NCBI GenBank assembly: GCA_913045175.1
Contig: CAJWQG010000033.1
Location: forward strand, 1-37,752
Direction: 5' to 3'
DNA: 37,752 bases
Origin: an uncultured Gammaproteobacteria bacterium
Lineage (GTDB): Bacteria; Pseudomonadota; Gammaproteobacteria; Pseudomonadales; Azotimanducaceae
Positions within the stretch are counted from its first letter, which is position 1. Every line of letters begins with the position of its first letter. The position numbers and the translations under genes are program-made. This document shows, piece by piece, positions 31,340 to 37,752 of the stretch. The notes under the pieces were generated by a model, which ran no database searches, had not been told where the DNA came from, and saw only the letters and a list, made by a program, of their open reading frames with translations.

Positions 31340-33385
31340 GTGACGGGCTTTCAGATACCAGGTAACAGTCTGGCCTGGTTGCTTGCTGCCCAGGTGGCTG
31401 TGATAGCACCTCATGCTGCTGGGCTTAGGCTACCTGTCGGTGTCATCCTTCTCTGCGTGTGTTGTGGCCTGTGGCGCATTATGGTGTACCAGGGGCGCTG
31501 TTCTTATCTGGGACGTTGGGCGAAGGTGTTTATCGTTTTCGGTGGTATTGTGGGGGTAGGTTTCGGCTATCGAACATTCATGGGGCTGGATCCCTGGGTT
31601 GGCCTTCTGGTTACTGCTTTTGCGCTGAAGTTGCTCGAGATGCACAACAAGCGCGACGCCTATGTGGTGATACTGCTGGGCTACTTTGTGGCGCTAACAG
31701 AGTTTCTATACGAGCAGAGTATTCCCTATACCTACTACATGCTGCTGGTGGTGACCATGATTACGGCGGCGTTAATCGGGCTGAATCAGACGCGGTCACA
31801 TCTTAAACCCGTGGTGACGTTCAAGCTGGCGTCGGTTCTGCTATTACAGTCTATTCCGTTGATGATCGTTCTATTCTTACTGTTTCCGAGATTAGCACCA
31901 CTGTGGACGGTTCCGCTAAATTCTTCTATCGCTCGAACTGGTGTTACGGATGTGCTGTCCATGGGAAATATTGCACAGCTGACCCAGGACGACAGCCTGG
32001 CGTTTCGTGCAACCTTTGAAGGAGGGGTGCCTTCGACTGAAAAGCTCTACTGGCGCGTGCTGGTGCTGTCCGCGTTTGACGACAATACCTGGGAGCGACC
32101 TGACAGAGCATATTATCGTAGAGAGAAGAAAGGTGATCCATATTTTCTGACCCCCAACGAAGCTGAACCATCATGGGCAAAAGGAATCGAGCGCCAGGGT
32201 GAGAAAACCAGGTATTCCATAATTATGGAGCCAACCAATCAGCGATGGATGTTTACGTTGACCATGCCCGAGCCAATTAATGATGAAGGTGTCGGTATGT
32301 TACGAGACTACTATTTTGTCTCGTTTCAGGAGGTATCGAAAAAGTTTCGGTACGAGGTTACCTCTGATCTGAAATATCGAATGGATTCTGAACTTGATCT
32401 CTATTGGCGCAGTTACAATACGCTTCTACCGCAAGATAAAAACCCCAGAGCGAGGGAGTTGGCGGCAGGACTGCGCGCTCAGTCTGAATCGGATGCTGCA
32501 TACGTCGCTGCAGTGCTGCGTATGCTTAGCGAACAGGAGTTTATCTATACGCTTAAACCTCCTGCACTCGGCGAAAATACTATTGATGATTTTCTGCTGG
32601 AAACACGCGCGGGTTTTTGTGAACACTTTGCCAGCAGTTTTGCGTTTCTTATGCGAGCGGCGGGTGTACCAGCGCGTGTTGTTGTGGGTTATCAGGGTGG
32701 TGAATACAACCCCATCGGCGACTATGTTGCGGTCCGTCAGTTTGATGCACATGCATGGACGGAAGTGTGGCTTGAGGGTATCGGGTGGATGCGTGTCGAT
32801 CCAACGGCAATAGTTGCACCTGATCGAATTGATGGTGGCTTAGAACTTGCTGTGGCAGGTGAGAATACGTTCCTGTCAGATGTTATCCTGTGGTGGCTCA
32901 AATATGGGAAAACCCTATGGCTTACCGAAATTCGGTTACAGCTCAGCGCGATCGCCCATTACTGGGATAGTTGGGTGGTCGGTTATACACCTGACATGCA
33001 GGTCAGCATTCTTTCGAGATATTTAGGTGATGTCGATCGAAAGAAGATTGGCATGATTATGCTGTCGACGTTCTTCAGCCTGTTGGCGGTGATTGGATTT
33101 CTAGTATTACGAAAGAAGGCGACCACACCTTTATCAGCTGTCGATAAGGAGTATCTGAAGTTTTGTCAGATGCTAAGCAAACTTGGCCTTGCGAGAAATC
33201 TTGGCGAAGGGCCAATCGATTACGCCTAGCGAATCGCTGATGAGCGACCTGACCTTGCGTTAACCGCGAAAAACGTAATCGATGCCTACGTCAGACAAAA
33301 TTACATCGAAGATGATGTCGTCCAGGTGGACGACATCAAAACGGCGATAAGAACCTTTCGCGTGAAATCGCTGTCTTTACAGTAA
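31340..33385 (+). pseudogene. TgpA-like (DUF3488) membrane transglutaminase gene with premature stop
   Basis: Resembles TgpA, a membrane protein with N-terminal spans and a periplasmic transglutaminase domain, in the usual MoxR-DUF58-TgpA cluster. A likely original start is GTG 31340 after GAGGTGGGGG. Homology begins at NSLAWLLAAQVAVIAPH and includes several spans to about 31900. The catalytic triad is intact: Cys in AGFCEHFASSF (codon 32618-32620), His in FDAHAWTEVW, Asp in VDPTA. Another span lies near 33060-33110. TAG at 33227-33229 stops it after EGPIDYA. In the same frame, family-like sequence continues RIADERPDLALTAKNVIDAY to TAA 33383-33385, about 51 lost codons. A truncated enzyme might still be made, but the partner genes are ruined. 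Confidence 0.85.
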
Positions 33386-33410
33386 AAAAGTGCTTTCCTG
33401 AACTTTTTTA
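33383..33410. terminator. A/T-rich hairpin, possible bidirectional terminator
   Basis: TAAAAAAGT (33383-33391) and ACTTTTTTA (33402-33410) are perfect complements around a 10-base loop. The stem is A/T-only except one G-C, so it is a weak hairpin, but it gives a T-run on both strands. It lies exactly at the original tgpA stop codon and 3' of acnB on the other strand. Confidence 0.4.
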
Positions 33411-33413
33411 AGG

Positions 33414-33481
33414 GTCGCGGGCCTTGCCCGCTCGCGACAAATTAACTTCGTTAATTTGCGGCCGATACATCCATGTATCGG
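33414..33481. repeat. Cluster of three adjacent perfect hairpins between convergent genes
   Basis: Hairpin 1, 33414-33438: outer GTCGCG/CGCGAC, or an alternative GCGGGC-CTT-GCCCGC at 33417-33431. Hairpin 2, 33438-33458: CAAATTAAC-TTC-GTTAATTTG. Hairpin 3, 33462-33481: CCGATACAT-CC-ATGTATCGG. They abut almost without spacing and lie 28 bases beyond the acnB stop. The GCGGGC/GCCCGC core recalls Pseudomonas-type REP sequences. It could be a dispersed REP/BIME-like element, a transcript 3' end stabiliser or a terminator. Only this copy is in the window. Confidence 0.6.
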
Positions 33482-33509
33482 TCTGGCTGCGAGTTCCTCA
33501 GTGGCCTTG

Positions 33510-36116
33510 CTAGGCTGTTGGTGCGTCTGACTGACCCGGGTTTTTGACTTCGACGATGTTAACGGTTGGAATCACCGCTTTATTTGCGGCTTCCTGGAAG
33601 GATGCTACCTCATGGAAGTTGAGATACCGGTATATGTCGCTTGCCATGGTTTCCAGCTGGCTGGCGTAGGACATGTATTCCTCAACAGTCGGAAGGTGGC
33701 CCAGAATGCTAGAAATCGCAGCCAGTTCAGCGGAGGCGAGATAAACATTTGCCCCATCGCCAAGACGGTTAGGGAAATTCCTGGTCGACGTTGAAACACA
33801 GGTTGAATTGGGCGCAACGCGCGCCTGGTTACCCATGCAAAGCGAACAGCCCGGCATTTCCATTCGAGCACCAACCTTGCCGAAGACGCTATAGACGCCT
33901 TCTTCCATAAGTTGATGTTCGTCCATCTTGGTCGGCGGTGAAATCCACAGCCTTGTCGGGATTTCTCCCGCTTCATCAAGCATCTGTGCTGCGGCCCGGA
34001 AGTGTCCAATGTTGGTCATACAAGAACCAATGAATACTTCGTCAATTTGCTCTCCTGCGATTTCTGACAGTGGCCTAACGTCGTCAGGATCATTAGGGCA
34101 GGCGAGCAGGGGTTCTTTGATCTCATTGAGATCGATCTCGATCACTTCGAAATACTCTGCATTGGCGTCTGGTTCCATAAGAACCGGGTCAGACAACCAG
34201 TTTTCCATCTCGGCAATTCGGCGCGCTAAGGTGCGAGCATCGCCATAACCTTCCGAGACCATCCACTTAAGCAGGGTTACGTTTGAGATGATGTATTCGA
34301 TTATGGGTTCTTTGTCGAGGCGAATGGTACATCCGCCAGCGGAACGCTCTGCAGATGCATCAGAAATCTCAAAAGCCTGTTCGACTTTAAGGTCCGGTAG
34401 TCCTTCGATTTCAAGAATACGACCCGAGAATACGTTTTTCTTGCCTTCCTTCTCTACCGTCAACAGTCCGCGCTGAATCGCGGCATAGGGAATGGCATTG
34501 ACCAGGTCGCGGAGTGTAATCCCCGGTTGCATTTTGCCCTTAAAACGCACGAGAACAGACTCTGGCATGTCCAGTGGCATCTGCCCAATTGCGGCTGCGA
34601 AGGCGACAAGGCCAGAACCTGCAGGGAAGCTGATACCAATAGGAAACCGCGTATGAGAATCACCACCTGTCCCCACCGTATCGGGCATCAGCATTCTGTT
34701 TAGCCATGAATGGATGATGCCGTCGCCCGGGCGAAGTGCAACGCCGCCTCGGGTCTGAATAAAATCGGGTAGCGTGTGTTGTGTATCGATATCTACGGGT
34801 TTGGGGTAAGCAGCCGTGTGACAGAAGGACTGCATTACCAGGTCTGCATTGAATCCAAGGCACGCGAGTTCCTTTAACTCGTCTCGAGTCATCGGGCCTG
34901 TAGTGTCCTGAGATCCGACGGTGGTCATTTTGGGTTCGCAATAGGTACCTGGCCTAACGCCCTCTACGCCACATGCCTTTCCTACGATTTTCTGCGCCAG
35001 TGTATAACCCTTGTCTGAATCATCAGCAGGGATGGGGCTTCGGAATGCATCGCTTGGTCCTAGATCAAGCGCTTCTCTGGAACGATTTGTAAGGCCGCGG
35101 CCAATGATAAGGGGGATTCTTCCACCGGCTTGAACCTCATCCAGTAGAACCTCTGTTGCCAGTTCAAAGGTGGCGAGTTCTTCATCTGTGTCTTCGTTGA
35201 CGATTCTGCCTTCGTAGGGATAGATGCTGATCACATCACCCATGTTCATCTTTGATACGTCGCATTCGATCGGTAGGGCACCGGCATCTTCCATAGTGTT
35301 AAAGAATATAGGTGCTATCTTGCCGCCCAGTACCACACAACCGTCGCGTTTATTAGGGATAAATGGGATGTCATCTCCCATATGCCAAAGTACGGAATTG
35401 GTTGCCGATTTACGTGATGACCCTGTACCCACGACATCGCCAACGTAGGCGAGGGGATGACCTTTTTCTTTAAGTTTCTCGATACTTCCGAGGGGGTCAT
35501 CCATTGTCTTGCCAAGCATCGATTGTGCATGCAGCGGTATATCGGGTCTGCTCCAGGCGTCTCCCGCAGGTGATAAGTCATCGGTATTGGTTTCGCCTTC
35601 CACCATAAATACCGTAACCGTTATTTTCTCCGGGACTTTCGGTTTATTGGTGAACCACTCCGCGTCGGCCCAGGACTGCAATACTGCTGCCGCGTGTTGG
35701 TTGGTCTTCGCCCTCTCTACGACATCCACCCTGAAGTCGAACATAAGCAACGTTTTGGATAGCGCGTCTGCGGCTGTTTGTGCGACTTCATCGTCGTCGA
35801 GTAGATCGATAAGCGGCTCGATGTTGTAACCGCCGAGCATGGTCCCTAACAGCTCAGTTGCCTTGATCCGATCAATAAGCGGCGAAGTCGTATTGCCTTT
35901 GGCGACATCTGCGAGAAACGCAGCCTTCACATAGGCCGCGTTGTCTACTCCCGCAGGGATGCGGTTCGTAATGAGATCGAGAATAAATTCTTCCTCTCCG
36001 GCAGGTGGCGCTTTTAAAAGTTCCACGAGGTCGTTAACCTCTGTGTCCGACAGTGGTTTAGGAACGACACCTTGGGCCGCTCTCTCAGCGACGTGTTCTC
36101 GATAACTATCAAGCAC
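33510..36116 (-). CDS. acnB: Aconitate hydratase B AcnB
   Basis: Isomerises citrate and isocitrate using a [4Fe-4S] cluster; the main TCA-cycle aconitase in many gammaproteobacteria. The open frame begins at a TTG (36140), but GTG 36116 lies six bases after AGGAG on the minus strand. It yields [16 protein letters not shown], aligned with E. coli MLEEYRKHVAERAAEG, and 868 residues (E. coli 865). The N-terminal HEAT-like domain includes [16 protein letters not shown]. Cluster cysteines lie in [12 protein letters not shown] and [11 protein letters not shown]. The gene is intact. Its 3' end faces the decayed tgpA across the hairpin cluster. Confidence 0.97.
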   Translation of the reverse strand: MLDSYREHVAERAAQGVVPKPLSDTEVNDLVELLKAPPAGEEEFILDLITNRIPAGVDNAAYVKAAFLADVAKGNTTSPLIDRIKATELLGTMLGGYNIEPLIDLLDDDEVAQTAADALSKTLLMFDFRVDVVERAKTNQHAAAVLQSWADAEWFTNKPKVPEKITVTVFMVEGETNTDDLSPAGDAWSRPDIPLHAQSMLGKTMDDPLGSIEKLKEKGHPLAYVGDVVGTGSSRKSATNSVLWHMGDDIPFIPNKRDGCVVLGGKIAPIFFNTMEDAGALPIECDVSKMNMGDVISIYPYEGRIVNEDTDEELATFELATEVLLDEVQAGGRIPLIIGRGLTNRSREALDLGPSDAFRSPIPADDSDKGYTLAQKIVGKACGVEGVRPGTYCEPKMTTVGSQDTTGPMTRDELKELACLGFNADLVMQSFCHTAAYPKPVDIDTQHTLPDFIQTRGGVALRPGDGIIHSWLNRMLMPDTVGTGGDSHTRFPIGISFPAGSGLVAFAAAIGQMPLDMPESVLVRFKGKMQPGITLRDLVNAIPYAAIQRGLLTVEKEGKKNVFSGRILEIEGLPDLKVEQAFEISDASAERSAGGCTIRLDKEPIIEYIISNVTLLKWMVSEGYGDARTLARRIAEMENWLSDPVLMEPDANAEYFEVIEIDLNEIKEPLLACPNDPDDVRPLSEIAGEQIDEVFIGSCMTNIGHFRAAAQMLDEAGEIPTRLWISPPTKMDEHQLMEEGVYSVFGKVGARMEMPGCSLCMGNQARVAPNSTCVSTSTRNFPNRLGDGANVYLASAELAAISSILGHLPTVEEYMSYASQLETMASDIYRYLNFHEVASFQEAANKAVIPTVNIVEVKNPGQSDAPTA

Positions 36117-36153
36117 TAAAAACTCCTGGGAAGGGTTCAAAAATCGGGCTCAG

Positions 36154-36182
36154 AGTCTACCCGATGCTCGTCGTAAAGTTAA
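36154..36182 (-). promoter_or_regulatory. Predicted acnB promoter
   Basis: On the minus strand TTAACT (36182-36177) and TAGACT (36159-36154) are 17 bases apart, each with four of six consensus bases, followed by a GC-rich stretch. The start would fall near 36147, about 30 bases before the acnB GTG. The same 87-base gap must also hold the miaE promoter, which was not identified. Confidence 0.45.
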
Positions 36183-36203
36183 GTAGCCAGGCGATGTAAG
36201 ACT

Positions 36204-36794
36204 ATGAATGTGAACAGTTTTTTAGCATGCGAAACACCCAGGGAGTGGTTGGATGCTGTTCCGGAACAAATGTCCACGTTGCTGATAGATCATGCGAACT
36301 GCGAGAAGAAAGCTGCATCTACGGCACTAAATCTTTTGTATCGCTATGTAGACAAGTCCGAACTGATGCTAAGGCTCTCGAAACTGGCGCGAGAGGAACT
36401 CCGGCACTTCGAGCAGGTTCTCGCAATCATGGAGGACAGAAATGTAGCCTATGAGCATGTATCGCCTTGTCGATATGCGAGTACGCTACATAGTCACATC
36501 CGCAAGAACGAACCGGATAGTCTGGTCGATGTTCTTATTGTTGGGGCCGTTATAGAAGCCAGAAGTTGCGAGCGCTTCTCGAAATTAATAGAAATTCTTG
36601 ATGATGAGTTGGCGAGCTTCTATCAATCCCTGCTTAAATCAGAATTTCGACACGCGAACGTATATCTGGATTTTGCAAAGTCCTATTCAGGACCAGGGTT
36701 CGATGATCGAGTAGCTGAGTTTATCGATCTTGATCGGGAACTTGTTACCTCAAAGGATGAAATCTTTCGGTTTCACAGTGGTGTTCCCGTTTAA
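36204..36794 (+). CDS. miaE: tRNA 2-methylthio-N6-isopentenyladenosine hydroxylase MiaE
   Basis: Oxygen-dependent diiron enzyme that hydroxylates the isopentenyl group of ms2i6A37 in tRNAs. The 196-residue helical protein has the ferritin-like ligand pattern: Glu34, then Glu65-x-x-His68 in EELRHF, Glu118 in IEARSCERF, and Glu147-x-x-His150 in SEFRHANVY. All six ligands are present. ATG 36204 has only a weak AGG about 12 bases upstream. Its stop overlaps the stop of convergent lpxH on the palindrome TTAA. Confidence 0.94.
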   Translation: MNVNSFLACETPREWLDAVPEQMSTLLIDHANCEKKAASTALNLLYRYVDKSELMLRLSKLAREELRHFEQVLAIMEDRNVAYEHVSPCRYASTLHSHIRKNEPDSLVDVLIVGAVIEARSCERFSKLIEILDDELASFYQSLLKSEFRHANVYLDFAKSYSGPGFDDRVAEFIDLDRELVTSKDEIFRFHSGVPV

Positions 36795-37501
36795 GAAATT
36801 GGAAAGGATTGCAGTGAAAAACCGCTTTTGTCCATTTCCAGATACCACCCCTTGGTGTTCCAATCACCCAGAACCACGCGTTGACCCCGGGCCTCTGGCA
36901 CCTCATGGACCTGAGGTCGATGGGTATGTCCGTGTATGAGGAGCGGTACCTCCTGCTCTCGCATGACTTTGACAACCTCCGATGGCGTAACGTCCATGAT
37001 GTCCATCGCCGTCTCTCGTGTGTGGTCCTTGCTCTGGGTTCTAGCGCTGGCTGCGATTGCAGCTCTTTCCTCGAGGCTCTTGCTTAGTAATTCTGCCTTA
37101 AAATCAGGGTAACGTGCCATCGCTCGGACCTTCATATATTCTTCGTCACGGGTGCACAAACTATCACCATGCATGAGCAATACGGGTCTGTCGAAAAATG
37201 TTAGACGAGTGGGGTCGGTCAGTAGTTCGAATCCGGTCTGCTCGCAGAACCTTTGGCCAATTAGAAAGTCTCTGTTGCCATGCATAATGAATCTGGGCAT
37301 GGGAAGAGAGGCGAGGGCGGATATGATGCTCTGGTTGAATGGGCTGTTGTCGTCATCACCGAGCCAGACCTCGAAAAAATCACCCAGGATATAGAGCCTT
37401 TCCGCATTGACGGCGGTATTTTCTAAGAAATGTAGAAATGCCTGTGTGATGTCTGGTCGAGTTTCATCGAGGTGTAGATCTGAAATGAAGATGTAGCTCA
37501 C
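36791..37501 (-). CDS. lpxH: UDP-2,3-diacylglucosamine diphosphatase LpxH
   Basis: Hydrolyses UDP-2,3-diacylglucosamine to lipid X in lipid A synthesis; a manganese-dependent calcineurin-like phosphoesterase peripheral to the inner membrane. The 236 residues contain the metal-binding motifs FISDLHLDE, LGDFFEVWLGDDD, HGNRDFLIG, MHGDSLC and HGHTHRP. Length is close to E. coli (240). The GTG start at 37501 (minus strand) gives MSYIFISDLHL, the family start. It ends convergently with miaE, the two stop codons sharing bases 36791-36794. Confidence 0.95.
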   Translation of the reverse strand: MSYIFISDLHLDETRPDITQAFLHFLENTAVNAERLYILGDFFEVWLGDDDNSPFNQSIISALASLPMPRFIMHGNRDFLIGQRFCEQTGFELLTDPTRLTFFDRPVLLMHGDSLCTRDEEYMKVRAMARYPDFKAELLSKSLEERAAIAASARTQSKDHTRETAMDIMDVTPSEVVKVMREQEVPLLIHGHTHRPQVHEVPEARGQRVVLGDWNTKGWYLEMDKSGFSLQSFPIS

Positions 37502-37570
37502 AGGATTAGTTCTCCGACGGTGCGTTCACGCTAAGTACCCGCAAATACAGGTAATTTAGCGGTAATGTGA

Positions 37571-37600
37571 TTGACGTAATGAACGCCGGTTAAGTAGAAT
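37571..37600 (+). promoter_or_regulatory. Predicted stable-RNA promoter for the tRNA-Pro gene
   Basis: TTGACG (37571-37576) and TAGAAT (37595-37600) are 18 bases apart, followed by the GC-rich discriminator GCGCCCG typical of tRNA and rRNA promoters under stringent control. The start would be near 37607, leaving a leader of about 95 bases before the tRNA. That leader contains a 7-base inverted repeat, CTGGATA/TATCCAG (37621-37648), perhaps a processing structure. Confidence 0.55.
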
Positions 37601-37702
37601 GCGCCCGTCTCAAGTATTGGCTGGATAGATTCACTATTCATTATCCAGTGCATGGGATGGATTATACAATCCTCTTGTTTGATATATCGGGTGTTGATGT
37701 AT

Positions 37703-37752
37703 CGGGGTATAGCGCAGTCTGGTAGCGCGCCTGCTTTGGGAGCAGGATGTCG
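37703..37752 (+). tRNA. tRNA-Pro (anticodon TGG), 3' end beyond the window
   Basis: The first 50 bases fold as a tRNA: acceptor strand CGGGGTA, D arm GCGC-AGTCTGGTA-GCGC, anticodon stem CCTGC/GCAGG with loop TTTGGGA. The anticodon is TGG, reading proline CCN codons. It resembles E. coli proM in the D arm and anticodon loop. The T arm and 3' acceptor strand lie outside the window, and further tRNA genes may follow. Confidence 0.95.

Noticed and set aside
30806-33229. A novel 807-residue fusion protein
   Set aside because: Its first part is out-of-frame moxR, the next part is a DUF58 remnant, and the rest is a truncated TgpA. It has no credible start signal, so it is treated as a product of deletion and fusion.
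13217-33385. Stop codon reassignment (TAG read as sense), suggested by several in-frame TAG codons
   Set aside because: Intact genes such as sdhA, sdhB, cvpA and acnB end at TAG in the family-expected position and contain no internal TAG. One of the DUF1631 stops is TAA, and moxR also has frameshifts. Decay explains the pattern better.
36791-36794. Shared TTAA stop of miaE and lpxH as a regulatory site
   Set aside because: Overlapping convergent stops on TTAA are a simple packing outcome; no hairpin or T-run accompanies them.

Overview
The window looks like chromosomal housekeeping DNA of a free-living-type gammaproteobacterium, most like the Pseudomonadales/Cellvibrionales/Oceanospirillales group. 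This is inferred from protein resemblance and from two familiar gene orders: sdhCDAB-sucAB-lpd-sucCD, and LysR-asd-fimV-truA-trpF...folC-dedD-cvpA-purF. Base composition is moderate, roughly half GC by eye. The first 50 bases of a tRNA-Pro gene close the right edge.

Layout. 1-11179: a TCA-cycle operon (succinate dehydrogenase, 2-oxoglutarate dehydrogenase with its own E3, succinyl-CoA synthetase) behind a good sigma70-like promoter. 11180-13133: htpG behind a sigma32-like promoter whose two boxes lie in the arms of a dyad. 13217-15700 (-): a DUF1631 gene destroyed by three in-frame stops. 15857-17076: sixA and a DUF4892 exported protein. 17092-19730: folE (-), aroC (+) and a LysR regulator (-). 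19862-22659: asd and fimV. 22670-30030: a tightly packed run truA, trpF, trpB, trpA, folC, a dedD-like SPOR gene, cvpA and purF. 30040-33385: a decayed MoxR / DUF58 / TgpA transglutaminase locus. 33383-33481: a cluster of hairpins between convergent genes. 33510-37501: acnB (-), miaE (+) and lpxH (-). 37571-37752: a stable-RNA-type promoter and a partial tRNA-Pro.

Working together. The left operon carries the TCA cycle from 2-oxoglutarate to fumarate and feeds electrons to quinone. acnB supplies the aconitase step from a separate locus. The trp, fol, aro, asd and pur genes cover aromatic amino acid, aspartate-family, folate and purine synthesis.

I see no phage, CRISPR, IS element or new defence system. 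The most unusual content is gene decay. Two loci (DUF1631 and MoxR-DUF58-TgpA) are ruined while every central-metabolism gene is intact. The MoxR locus keeps readable scars: a 19-bp tandem duplication, a one-base loss, nonsense codons, a deletion that joins two genes, and an in-frame fusion. Also notable are a multi-hairpin intergenic element, the absence of accD between trpA and folC, and a Glu where the second catalytic Asp of TrpA is expected.
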